NCBI RefSeq assembly: GCF_003946545.1
Contig: NZ_RHOA01000012.1
Span: 1 to 60,609 of the forward strand
Length of the DNA stretch: 60,609 bases
From: Levilactobacillus tangyuanensis
GTDB lineage: Bacteria; Bacillota; Bacilli; Lactobacillales; Lactobacillaceae
Direction of reading: 5' to 3'
Part shown: one piece after another, positions 17,383-25,554 of the stretch
Layout: every line of letters starts with the position of its first letter
Position numbering within the stretch: the stretch's first letter is position 1
Made by a program: the position numbers and the translations under genes
The notes under the pieces: model-generated
Databases searched by the model: none
What the model saw: the letters and a program-made list of their open reading frames with translations, nothing else
Told to the model about the DNA's origin: nothing

Positions 17383-17505
17383 TATTGAGGCAGGTTAGCA
17401 ACTCACTGAGTCAACGTGGCGTGAGCCTCGTTGAAAACATGAGGTGGAACAGCGTCTGAACGCCCTCTTGAGATTATTTCTCGAGAGGGCGTTTTTGTTG
17501 TTAAA
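17383..17505 (+). promoter_or_regulatory. Second T-box antiterminator/terminator module in tandem
   Basis: A second T-box sequence, GAGGTGGAACAGCG (17441-17454), and a second terminator (CGCCCTCT/AGAGGGCG, T5) follow the first. The string ACTCACTGAG occurs at 17281 and again at 17401, exactly 120 bp apart, showing that the decision module was duplicated without Stem I. Two consecutive decisions should tighten repression when tRNA is charged. Confidence 0.85.
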
Positions 17506-17519
17506 GGAGGAGAATTGCT

Positions 17520-18161
17520 ATGCACTATGTTGAACAGATATTACCATCATTAATTTCCGGGACGGGGATGACCCTATCCATCTTCTTCTGGACGATTATC
17601 ATTGCCATTCCGCTAGGGATTCTGGTGGGGTTAGGAATGACGACCCGGTTCAAGCCGCTGACTTGGATCATCAACATCTATGTCTGGTTGATGCGAGGAA
17701 CGCCATTATTACTCCAATTAATCTTTGTCTTCTACGGCCTGCCAATCATCGGTGTGGTCTTTCAACGTTACGATGCCGCGCTCTTCGCCTTTATCTTGAA
17801 CTACACGGCCTATTTTGCGGAAATCTTCCGTGGGGGGCTTCAGGCCATTCCCAATGGCCAGTACGAAAGTGCTCGGGTGCTCCGATTGACCAATTGGCAA
17901 ACCCTTCGTAAGATTGTGATTCCTCAGGTGGTCAAGATTGTCCTGCCTTCAATCGGTAATGAAGTCATCAACCTCGTTAAAGACTCCTCGTTGGTTTATG
18001 TTATCGGGTTAGGCGATCTGCTGCGGGCCGGGAATGTGGCCATGGCCAGAGATGTGACGTTATTGCCAATGCTATTAGTGGGGGTCATTTACCTCTTGCT
18101 GACGGCGGTTTGCACGCTAATTCTTAAACGACTTGAGAAACACTACAGTTACTGGCGTTAG
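17520..18161 (+). CDS. Polar amino acid ABC transporter permease, putative histidine uptake
   Basis: The 213-residue HisM/GlnP-type permease has about five membrane helices and the cytoplasmic EAA-like loop ESARVLRLTNWQTLRKIVIPQ that contacts the ATPase. The N-terminus ILPSLISGTGMTLSIFFWTI is typical of polar amino acid permeases. The ATG follows AAAGGAGG. It is the first of three genes encoding a full importer (permease, ATPase, lipoprotein receptor). The family alone does not fix the substrate. The upstream T-box with a CAC specifier points to histidine, and T-box-regulated histidine transporters (HisXYZ) are described in Lactobacillales. Confidence 0.88.
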   Translation: MHYVEQILPSLISGTGMTLSIFFWTIIIAIPLGILVGLGMTTRFKPLTWIINIYVWLMRGTPLLLQLIFVFYGLPIIGVVFQRYDAALFAFILNYTAYFAEIFRGGLQAIPNGQYESARVLRLTNWQTLRKIVIPQVVKIVLPSIGNEVINLVKDSSLVYVIGLGDLLRAGNVAMARDVTLLPMLLVGVIYLLLTAVCTLILKRLEKHYSYWR

Positions 18162-18179
18162 GGAAAGGATGGGTCACTC

Positions 18180-18815
18180 ATGTTAGAACTAAAGGGCATT
18201 ACTAAAAAATTCGATGGTAAAACAATCTTAGACCAAATTGATTTAACGGTGCCAGATGGTCAAATTCTGACGATCGTGGGACCATCTGGGGCTGGTAAAA
18301 CGACCTTGCTTCGCTGTATCAGTGGCCTGGCAAGCGTCGACAGTGGATCGTTTCTACTCGATGGCGTGGCATTTGATCCAGCCACTAATCGGGATAACGA
18401 TGCCGTAATCGGGGTGGTCTTCCAGGATTTCCAATTATTTCCAAACCTCACCGTCCTCCAGAACGTGACGTTAGCGCCAACGATGGTCTTAAAGAAGTCC
18501 GGCAGTGAGGCGGAACAAGAGGCAAGAAAATTGTTGAAACAGTTGAACCTGGAGGGCAAGGCCGACTTGTTCCCCTATGAATTGTCCGGGGGACAGAAAC
18601 AACGGGTTGCCATCGTGCGGGCCTTAGCCATGCATCCCAAGTTACTCTGTTATGATGAACCAACCTCCGCCTTGGACCCCGACTTACGTCGCGAGGTCGA
18701 ACAAATTATTCTCGACCTGAAACAGGAGGGGATGACCCAAATCGTCGTGACCCATGACATGCCATTTGCGGAGTCGATTGCCGACCAAATGTTGCGGGTC
18801 GAACCGAAAGCTTAG
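18180..18815 (+). CDS. Amino acid ABC transporter ATP-binding protein, putative histidine uptake
   Basis: The 211-residue ATPase has Walker A GPSGAGKTTLLR (near residue 37), Q-loop VVFQDFQLFPNLTV, signature LSGGQKQRVAIVRAL, Walker B LLCYDEPTSALDP and the H-loop VVTHD. It is somewhat shorter than the 240-residue norm because the C-terminal tail is trimmed, but all catalytic motifs are present. It lies 18 nt after the permease and 14 nt before the receptor gene, so one transcript is likely. It powers import on the cytoplasmic face. Confidence 0.93.
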   Translation: MLELKGITKKFDGKTILDQIDLTVPDGQILTIVGPSGAGKTTLLRCISGLASVDSGSFLLDGVAFDPATNRDNDAVIGVVFQDFQLFPNLTVLQNVTLAPTMVLKKSGSEAEQEARKLLKQLNLEGKADLFPYELSGGQKQRVAIVRALAMHPKLLCYDEPTSALDPDLRREVEQIILDLKQEGMTQIVVTHDMPFAESIADQMLRVEPKA

Positions 18816-18829
18816 GAGGGACCAATTGG

Positions 18830-19687
18830 ATGAAAATTAAACGTTTACGATTTTTAGTCATCCTAGGCCTGGTGGTTGGGCTGAGCGGCCTCCTAGCGGG
18901 GTGTGCGAAGACTAGTGTGACCCAACGGGCCGACACGGATGATACTTGGTCGAGTATTCAAAAGAAACATCGCGTGGTGATTGGGTTGGACGATAGTTTC
19001 GTGCCCATGGGCTTCCGCCAAAAGAGTGGGAAACTGGTTGGATATGACATCGATCTGGCCAAGGCCGTCTTCAAACTATATGGTGTGAAGGCCGATTTTC
19101 AAAGCATCGATTGGAATATGAACGTGACCGAGCTACACAACGGGACGATCGATTTAATTTGGAATGGCTTTTCCATCACGCCCCAACGTCAGAAGCAGGT
19201 GGCCTTCTCGGACACGTATTTGAACAACGACCAGGTGCTGGTTTCATTGAAGAAGAATCATATCACCTCATATGACGACATGCAGGGGAAAGTATTGGGG
19301 GCCCAAACCGGCTCGTCCGGTGCGAATGACATCGACACCTATCCCAAGCTGCTGAAGAACCGGATCAAGAATCACGATGCGGTCACCTATGATTCCTTCA
19401 CCAATGCCTTCATTGACCTGAATGTTGGTCGGATTCAGGGGCTGTTAATCGACAGCACCTATGCCAATTACTACATCAAGCATCAGGCTCATCCCGGAGA
19501 CTATCAGGTAACCGTTGGGGCCTTTCCTAAGGAACGTTTCGCGGTGGGGATGCGCAAGGGAGATGTGACCATGCGGCGCAAGATTAATGCCGGGTTGAAA
19601 CGACTGGCCGCTAATGGTGATCTCAAGAAAATTAATGAAAAGTGGTTCGGCAGCAATGTCGATACACCGTTACTTAAGAATCGCTAA
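18830..19687 (+). CDS. Amino acid ABC transporter substrate-binding lipoprotein, putative histidine receptor
   Basis: The 285-residue protein begins with a lipoprotein signal (basic MKIKRLR, hydrophobic core, LLAGC) with Cys25 as the lipidated residue. The rest is a family 3 solute-binding domain: VVIGLDDSFVPMGFR, GKLVGYDIDLAKAV, DLIWNGFSITPQRQKQVAFSDTYL, and the terminal NEKWFG. It would capture the amino acid outside the membrane for the permease and ATPase encoded before it. The histidine assignment comes from the T-box specifier, not from the binding-site sequence. A strong terminator closes the operon. Confidence 0.9.
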   Translation: MKIKRLRFLVILGLVVGLSGLLAGCAKTSVTQRADTDDTWSSIQKKHRVVIGLDDSFVPMGFRQKSGKLVGYDIDLAKAVFKLYGVKADFQSIDWNMNVTELHNGTIDLIWNGFSITPQRQKQVAFSDTYLNNDQVLVSLKKNHITSYDDMQGKVLGAQTGSSGANDIDTYPKLLKNRIKNHDAVTYDSFTNAFIDLNVGRIQGLLIDSTYANYYIKHQAHPGDYQVTVGAFPKERFAVGMRKGDVTMRRKINAGLKRLAANGDLKKINEKWFGSNVDTPLLKNR

Positions 19688-19690
19688 GCC

Positions 19691-19741
19691 GATATAATCC
19701 CGGGACCGCCGTTGTGACTGACGATGGTCCCGGGATTATTT
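19691..19741 (+). terminator. Terminator of the ABC transporter operon
   Basis: ATAATCCCGGGACC pairs perfectly with GGTCCCGGGATTAT, followed by TTT. The very stable 14-bp stem may work in both directions. Confidence 0.8.
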
Positions 19742-19825
19742 CGTGGTCTTCGCTTGTATTTGCTCAGGGGTTCCCTTAAAATTAAAAGTCGATTGAACTT
19801 TTTTTACTAGAGGAGGCATTGGTTC

Positions 19826-21106
19826 GTGCGTGAACGTAAACCAGAGGGCGTAACCCTCGATGTATCATCCACCCAACAGTTTAAAACCATTGGAATTAAG
19901 GTGGACTTTGTGGCGCCACTAACTGTCGATGCCATTACTGCTCGGGCCCTATTGGCCCAAGTGTTGGAGACCAGTACGGAAGCCTATCCTACCCAAACTG
20001 CCCTGTCGCGAGAACTATCACGACTCTATGGCGCCAGTTTCGGGATTAGTGTCCTGAAGCTGGGGACGAAACACGTCATTCGCTTGACGTGCGCCGTTGT
20101 GAATGAAAAATACTTACAAAACTTTACCGATCAGCAACCGTTATTTGAACAGGCGATGGCCTTGTTAAAGGCAGTTATCTTTAAGCCATTGATGCCAGCT
20201 GGTCAGTTTGATGAAACCACGTTTAACCAACAACGGCAGAATCTATTTGCCGCCGTAAAGTCCTTGGACGATGACAAGCAATATTTGGCCAATCGACGTT
20301 TACAGGAATTGGTTTTCAAGGATGAACCGGCGCAGGCCATGAGTGCGTTAGGGAACATGACCACGCTGAGCCAATTGACTCGGGCGGACATTGCCGAGAC
20401 CTACCGGGCCATGTTAGCGAACGATTCGGTTCACGTGGCGGTGATTGGCGACGTGACCGAAGAGCGCGTGGCAACCGCTTTGGCCGACTGGCCGCTGACC
20501 GATCGGACGAGCGATGAAAGCTCCCCTTACTTTGACTGGACGGCCCAGGATCGGGTAACCAACGCAGAGGATGTCGCCCCCGTCGTTCAGGCCAAGTTAA
20601 ATTTGGCTTACCGTTTGCCAATCTATCGCAATGATGCCGATTTTTTGGCAACGACCGTCTTTAACGCGGCCTTTGGCGGGACACCACTGTCATTACTGTT
20701 CACCAACGTTCGGGAAAAGGCCAGCCTGGCGTATTACGCTAGCAGCAGCTATAATCCTTATTCGGGAACGCTGGGCGTGCAGACCGGGATTCAATTCAAG
20801 AATCGTGATCAGGTCCTGGCCATCGTTGCCAAGCAATTAGAGGCGTTGCAGTCTGGCGAAATGAGTCAGTCGTTGTTGGACGAGGTGAAGGCTAGCCTGC
20901 TGAATGCTCGGTTGGCGGCCTTGGATAGCCCACAGCGTCGGTTAACGGGACTGCTTAACCAGCAGTTGACGCGGCAACGCTTGCCACTAAAGGAATGGGA
21001 AGCCCAGTTGGCCGCCATTACGGTGGCGGATGTTCAACGGGTTGCCCAACAGGTACAATTGCAGGCCACGTACTGCTTACACGGGGGTGATCAGGTTGCT
21101 GAATAA
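19826..21106 (+). CDS. M16 family peptidase-like protein, YmfF type (inactive half)
   Basis: The 426-residue protein has the M16/pitrilysin fold but lacks the HxxEH zinc motif, as is usual for YmfF. Recognisable parts are ALLAQVLETSTEAYPTQ and YGASFGI at the N-terminus, and the C-terminal M16 segment FNAAFGGTPLSLLFTNVREKASLAYYASSS. The GTG start follows AGAGGAGG. It overlaps the start of the active M16 gene downstream, so the two are translationally coupled and probably form a heterodimer. Processing of small peptides is the suggested role for these pairs, but substrates in lactobacilli are unknown. Confidence 0.88.
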   Translation: MRERKPEGVTLDVSSTQQFKTIGIKVDFVAPLTVDAITARALLAQVLETSTEAYPTQTALSRELSRLYGASFGISVLKLGTKHVIRLTCAVVNEKYLQNFTDQQPLFEQAMALLKAVIFKPLMPAGQFDETTFNQQRQNLFAAVKSLDDDKQYLANRRLQELVFKDEPAQAMSALGNMTTLSQLTRADIAETYRAMLANDSVHVAVIGDVTEERVATALADWPLTDRTSDESSPYFDWTAQDRVTNAEDVAPVVQAKLNLAYRLPIYRNDADFLATTVFNAAFGGTPLSLLFTNVREKASLAYYASSSYNPYSGTLGVQTGIQFKNRDQVLAIVAKQLEALQSGEMSQSLLDEVKASLLNARLAALDSPQRRLTGLLNQQLTRQRLPLKEWEAQLAAITVADVQRVAQQVQLQATYCLHGGDQVAE

Positions 21107-22388
21107 AAAAGATTATCCAAAATTAGAAGAAAGCCGCAGCGTTACGACGTTGGCCAATGGCCTGAAGGTGATTTTGATTCCGAAGGCCGGCTTTCATAAG
21201 ACCTATGCGTTGATGACAACGGACTATGGATCGATTGATAATACCTTTGTCCCACGCGACGGTCAGCCGGCCGTGCGGTATCCGGATGGGATTGCCCACT
21301 TCCTGGAACATAAGATGTTTGAGAAGGCCGACCACGATGCCTTTGACCTCTTTGGGGAATATGGTGCTAGCTCGAATGCCTTTACCAGTTTTACGCAGAC
21401 CAGCTATTTATTTGCCACAACCAATCATTTACACGAAAACCTGGATATCCTATTAGACTTTGTTCAAGACCCCTATTTTACTGAAGCGACGGTTAATAAG
21501 GAAAAGGGAATCATCGGCCAAGAAATTCAGATGTACGATGATGATCCCGGTTGGCAGAGTTACTTCGGGATGATTGGGAACCTGTATCCTAAGGAACCCA
21601 TGCATATTGACATCGCCGGGACCGTTGATTCGATCGCGAAGATTACCGCGGACGACCTGTATGCGGCCTATAACACCTTCTACCATCCTAGCAATATGAG
21701 CCTGATGGTCGTGGGGCAATTTGACCCCGATGAAATGTTGGGCTGGATTGAGTCCAATCAAAATGCCAAAACTTTCCCACCGGTCGTTCCGATTGAACGG
21801 GAACGGGGACCGGTTGCCACGCCAGATGAAGTGGTGGCTGAGACCACGCGGCACCTGTCAGTTAGTCGTCCCAAGATTAACATTGGTATTCGGGGCTTTG
21901 ATGACGTTCCTACGGGGGCGGACGGCCTGAAATACAGTCTGGCCTTGTCGCTGGTGTTTGACCTGCTATTCAACGATACGAGTGATAATTATCTACGGTT
22001 GTATGATGCAAATATCATTGACGACAGCTTTGGCTATGATTTTCAGGTTCAACGAGACTCACACTTCGCCCAGGTGGCTGGCGATACCGATCAGCCCGAT
22101 CAATTCGTGGCGGCATTGGCCGCAATCCTGGACCATGCGGAAGACCAATTAGTCGCCGCTCAGGACCAGTTTGACTTGGTTAAACGGGAGGCCATCGGTC
22201 GGTTAATTGGGGCCATTAATTCAGAGGAAGCCATTGCTAATCAATACGATGGTCCACTGTTTGGTGGGGCAACCATCTTTGATGAGTTAGCGGTGTTACA
22301 ACAGATTGAGTTCCGTGACTTACAGGCCGCTGCTCAGGTATTCTGGCCTCAGAGTCGCCGAACGGTTTATACCATTCTGCCGGAATGA
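21096..22388 (+). CDS. M16 family zinc peptidase, YmfH type
   Basis: The 430-residue protein carries the inverted zinc motif in DGIAHFLEHKMF (HxxEH) and the distal glutamate in KEKGIIGQEIQMYDDDP, so it should be the active partner of YmfF. The start is not certain: TTG at 21096 follows GGGGGT with 8 nt spacing and gives LLNKKDYPKLEE, while GTG at 21087 would add three residues. Either one overlaps the end of ymfF by a few codons. The pair precedes rodZ and pgsA, the conserved order in Bacilli. Confidence 0.9.
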   Translation: MLNKKDYPKLEESRSVTTLANGLKVILIPKAGFHKTYALMTTDYGSIDNTFVPRDGQPAVRYPDGIAHFLEHKMFEKADHDAFDLFGEYGASSNAFTSFTQTSYLFATTNHLHENLDILLDFVQDPYFTEATVNKEKGIIGQEIQMYDDDPGWQSYFGMIGNLYPKEPMHIDIAGTVDSIAKITADDLYAAYNTFYHPSNMSLMVVGQFDPDEMLGWIESNQNAKTFPPVVPIERERGPVATPDEVVAETTRHLSVSRPKINIGIRGFDDVPTGADGLKYSLALSLVFDLLFNDTSDNYLRLYDANIIDDSFGYDFQVQRDSHFAQVAGDTDQPDQFVAALAAILDHAEDQLVAAQDQFDLVKREAIGRLIGAINSEEAIANQYDGPLFGGATIFDELAVLQQIEFRDLQAAAQVFWPQSRRTVYTILPE

Positions 22389-22503
22389 GGTTGAGGTTAA
22401 GAAACCGTTAAATCCAAAATTATCGGGGTTGTTGCTAAAAATGAAGCGGCGCCTATGCTATACTGCATTGTAGAGAAATCTTGAACAGGTGGAGAATTTA
22501 AAC

Positions 22504-23448
22504 ATGAGTGATAATAGTAAAATTACATTGGGAAAAACACTGCGCGATGCCCGTATTGCTAAGGGATTCACCCTTGACGATTTGCAGCAATCGACGAAGA
22601 TTCAGAAGCGCTACTTGATTGCCATCGAAGACCAAAACTTCGATGAGTTACCAGGCGATTTTTATGTGCGGGCCTTTATTAAACAATATGCCGACATGGT
22701 TGACCTCGATGGGGCCGAATTACTGAAGCAGTTCGACAGCACATTGCCAAGTACGCAGACCCAGGAGTACGTGGACAAGGTTAACGAAAACAATCCAGAG
22801 ACGCGGTCACAACAACGCAAGGTTGACGACCGTTACGTGAAACTACGTCGGACAATCCCGATTATTGGGATCGTGGTCGTGGTCTTAGTTGTATTGATTG
22901 GAATCTGGGTAGCCGCTTCACGGAGCGGTCATTCCACGACGAAGAACAACGTTGACAGCAGCTCAGTGAGCGTTTCTGGTAGTAGCACTAAGAAGAGCAG
23001 TAGCAGTAAGTCGAGTTCCAAGTCGACGTCTTCTAAGAAGGCCAGCGCCGCTAGCTTCAAACAGTTGAGTACGACATCAACTGGGTCTACTTGGGAAATG
23101 AAGCATGCGTCTTCCAAGCCAAAGATTTCCTTGTCTGCCACTGGCAGTGCTTGGACATCCGTGTCCATTGCTGGCTCAACGGTTTGGCAAGGAACGTTAT
23201 CGGCTTCAACTTCGCATACCCTGACGGTGCCTAGCTCGGCAACCAGCGTGACCTTTAACTTTGGGAATGCCCCTGCAATGTCCGTTAAGGTCGATGGCAA
23301 GAAGTTTAAGTTTAACTCGGCTACTAGCACGAGTGCCGCTTCGTCGACGACGTCTAGCTCGACGACTACGGGTGCAACGACCACGACGACAAGTTCGAGC
23401 ACGAACACGTCATCTCAGGTTCAAGCAGTGACCTTGGAATTCAAGTAA
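22504..23448 (+). CDS. rodZ: Cytoskeletal/cell-shape protein RodZ (YmfM)
   Basis: The 314-residue protein has an N-terminal Xre-type helix-turn-helix (about 8-75: LGKTLRDARIAKGFTLDDLQ, LPGDFYVRAFIKQYADMVDLD), a single membrane helix (about 118-140, IPIIGIVVVVLVVLIGIWVA), a Ser/Lys-rich linker, an extracellular beta domain and an unusually Ser/Thr-rich tail before the C-terminal QVQAVTLEFK. This is the RodZ layout; in other bacteria it anchors MreB to the membrane. The ATG at 22504 follows AGGTGGAG, while the GTG at 22489 lies inside that site. The Ser/Thr tracts (about 150-180 and 275-305) are unlike the rest of the protein and may be wall-spanning or glycosylated. Confidence 0.9.
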   Translation: MSDNSKITLGKTLRDARIAKGFTLDDLQQSTKIQKRYLIAIEDQNFDELPGDFYVRAFIKQYADMVDLDGAELLKQFDSTLPSTQTQEYVDKVNENNPETRSQQRKVDDRYVKLRRTIPIIGIVVVVLVVLIGIWVAASRSGHSTTKNNVDSSSVSVSGSSTKKSSSSKSSSKSTSSKKASAASFKQLSTTSTGSTWEMKHASSKPKISLSATGSAWTSVSIAGSTVWQGTLSASTSHTLTVPSSATSVTFNFGNAPAMSVKVDGKKFKFNSATSTSAASSTTSSSTTTGATTTTTSSSTNTSSQVQAVTLEFK

Positions 23449-23456
23449 TTTAAAGG

Positions 23457-23488
23457 CGGGTCGGGCCGTGACGGCCGACTCGTTTTTT
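23457..23488 (+). terminator. rodZ terminator
   Basis: A GC-rich hairpin (GGGTCGG/CCGACTC) is followed by six T. Confidence 0.75.
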
Positions 23489-23520
23489 ATTGAGTGAAAA
23501 TCCTAAAGGAGGATCTTTTC

Positions 23521-24108
23521 GTGAATTTACCCAATCGTTTAACCATCATACGTATTATTTTAATCCCCGTTTTCCTGCTACTTCTGGTTGTCCCTTTGAA
23601 CTGGGGGGAAGTGGTCTGGTTAGGGACAACGATTCCCGTCACGCAAATCATTGGTGCCGTGGTGTTTGCCGTGGCCTCGATAACCGATTTTCTAGACGGG
23701 CAAATTGCTCGGCGACAGCATTTGGTGACCAACTTCGGTAAGTTTGCCGACCCGTTGGCGGATAAAATGATTGTTATGACGGCTTTTATTGTTTTGGTCG
23801 CCATGAAGGCCGTTCCCGCTTGGGGCGTTGCCATCATTGTTTGTCGTGAGTTGGCTGTCACTGGGCTGCGTTTGATCGTCGTTGAGACCGGTGGCCGAGT
23901 TCTGGCGGCCGCTTGGCCCGGCAAGATTAAGACGGCCACACAGATGGTCGGCATTATTTTATTATTGTTAAATAATATTGGCTTTGGCACCATTAATATT
24001 CCAATGGCGCTGATCTTCTTCTATGTTTGCTTGTTCTTCACGATCTATTCGGGAATCGATTACTTTGTACAAAATCGACAGGTCTTTGCCGATTCTTCGG
24101 CCGAATAG
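23521..24108 (+). CDS. pgsA: CDP-diacylglycerol-glycerol-3-phosphate 3-phosphatidyltransferase
   Basis: The 195-residue integral membrane enzyme makes phosphatidylglycerophosphate, the committed step to phosphatidylglycerol and cardiolipin. The CDP-alcohol phosphotransferase motif is complete: D59-G60, A63-R64, G73, D77 and D81. It has five to six membrane helices. The GTG at 23521 follows a perfect AAAGGAGG; an ATG 27 nt upstream in frame precedes that site and is rejected. The place between rodZ and cinA is conserved. Confidence 0.97.
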   Translation: MNLPNRLTIIRIILIPVFLLLLVVPLNWGEVVWLGTTIPVTQIIGAVVFAVASITDFLDGQIARRQHLVTNFGKFADPLADKMIVMTAFIVLVAMKAVPAWGVAIIVCRELAVTGLRLIVVETGGRVLAAAWPGKIKTATQMVGIILLLLNNIGFGTINIPMALIFFYVCLFFTIYSGIDYFVQNRQVFADSSAE

Positions 24109-24112
24109 GGCC

Positions 24113-24150
24113 AAATAACCGCCGGTAGCTTACGGCGGTTATTTATTTGA
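24113..24150 (+). terminator. pgsA terminator
   Basis: AAATAACCGCCG pairs with CGGCGGTTATTT, followed by a short T-rich stretch; it can act in both directions. Confidence 0.75.
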
Positions 24151-24214
24151 AAAAATCGCGAAAAATAATGATGAATTGACGGAAGTAACTAGGTCATCTG
24201 AGGAGGGGTTAGAC

Positions 24215-25465
24215 ATGCGTGCAGAAGTCATTGCAGTCGGAACGGAAATGCTACTGGGACAAGTGGTCGACACTAATTCGGCCTTGATTTCTCGCCATTT
24301 AGCGGCGATGGGAATCGAGGTCTACCATCACGAATTGGTGGGCGACAACGCTGAGCGACTGGCAATGGTGATTCAACAGGCCAGTGAACGGAGTGAACTC
24401 ATTGTGATAAGTGGGGGCCTCGGCCCAACGCCGGATGACCTGACTAAACAAACCGTCGCTCGGGTGTTGGGGCTGACGCTAGCGACTGATGAAGAGGCGC
24501 TTCAGCAAATCACGCATCATTTCGCCGTCACCGGACAACCCATGACCGCCAATAACCGCTTGCAGGCCTTATATTTGGCTGGCGGAGACGTCCTGACGAA
24601 TAAAAACGGGCTGGCTGTTGGAAGCTTTTATCGGGCCAAACACGGGGCCGATGTGCTCTTGCTGCCGGGACCACCATCGGAGTTAACACCGATGCTTGAA
24701 GAGGTCGCGGTTCCATTGCTACGGCAGACCTACAAGCAAGACGAATTCTTGGATTCCAAGGTGCTGCGTTTCTTTGGCATCAGTGAGAGCCAGCTTGTGA
24801 CGGATCTAGCCAAGCTCATCGATGGCCAAACCAATCCCACAATTGCCCCTTACGCAAAGCCTAACGAAGTCACCTTAAGGGTGACCGCGAGTGCTGATGA
24901 TGCAGGAGAGGCTCGCCGATTGGTTGCGACTACCATTGACCAAATTAAGGCCCAGGTCGGCGAGTATCTTTACGGCTTTGGGGATGAGGGGAGTTTGGCC
25001 CAAGTCGTGGTCAAATTACTCATTGACCGGCATTTATCCATTACGGGTGCCGAGAGCCTGACGGCGGGATTGTTTCAAAGCACCTTAGGGGATGTTCCCG
25101 GTGTCTCGGCGGTCTTTCCCGGTGGCTTTGTCACGTATGCCAATACAGCGAAGGAACAGTTGTTAGGGATACCGGTCGGCGTGGTCGATCAGTACGGCGT
25201 GGTTAGTGCTGAGACGGCTAGGGAAATGGCGGAACGCTCTCGACAAAAGTTGGATACCGACTTTTCATTGAGCTTTACCGGCGTTGCCGGACCCGATGCC
25301 TTGGAGGATCACCCCGCTGGAACGGTTTGGCTAGGCTTAGCGCAACGTGGAAAGCAGCCTCAGGCACGCTTATTACAGCTGACAGGCTCTCGGACCCAAA
25401 TTCGGGAGCGGAGTGTGCTCTCGGGCTTAGATTGGCTGAGAAGAACATTATTGGCCGTAAAATAA
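24215..25465 (+). CDS. cinA: Competence/damage-inducible protein CinA (nicotinamide-nucleotide amidase)
   Basis: The 416-residue protein has an N-terminal MoCF-like domain (about 1-170: AEVIAVGTEMLLGQVVDTN, SGGLGPTPDDLTKQ) and a C-terminal CinA domain (about 255-415: SITGAESLTAGLFQSTL, GVVSAETAREMA, SFTGVAGP). The C-terminal domain deamidates NMN in pyridine nucleotide recycling. In streptococci cinA is co-transcribed with recA and CinA brings RecA to the membrane during transformation. The ATG at 24215 follows GAGGAGGGG. Here a LexA-type box and recA follow directly, so recA is probably also transcribed on its own. Confidence 0.95.
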   Translation: MRAEVIAVGTEMLLGQVVDTNSALISRHLAAMGIEVYHHELVGDNAERLAMVIQQASERSELIVISGGLGPTPDDLTKQTVARVLGLTLATDEEALQQITHHFAVTGQPMTANNRLQALYLAGGDVLTNKNGLAVGSFYRAKHGADVLLLPGPPSELTPMLEEVAVPLLRQTYKQDEFLDSKVLRFFGISESQLVTDLAKLIDGQTNPTIAPYAKPNEVTLRVTASADDAGEARRLVATTIDQIKAQVGEYLYGFGDEGSLAQVVVKLLIDRHLSITGAESLTAGLFQSTLGDVPGVSAVFPGGFVTYANTAKEQLLGIPVGVVDQYGVVSAETAREMAERSRQKLDTDFSLSFTGVAGPDALEDHPAGTVWLGLAQRGKQPQARLLQLTGSRTQIRERSVLSGLDWLRRTLLAVK

Positions 25466-25468
25466 AGG

Positions 25469-25482
25469 CGAACTTTTGTTCT
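25469..25482 (+). promoter_or_regulatory. LexA (SOS) box of recA
   Basis: CGAACTTTTGTTCT contains a perfect GAAC-N4-GTTC core of the Gram-positive SOS box, just after the cinA stop and 73 nt before recA. A candidate -10, TATAGT, lies near 25515. Confidence 0.8.
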
Positions 25483-25554
25483 CTTTTTGCTTGCTTTTTG
25501 CTCGGCAAGCCGGTATAGTATTACTTGAAATGACGCAACCAAAGGAGGATTTGG

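Noticed and set aside
22929-23408. 159-codon minus-strand frame opposite rodZ
   Set aside because: It is a shadow of the Ser/Thr-rich coding region, with Val/Leu/Asp repeats and no ribosome site.
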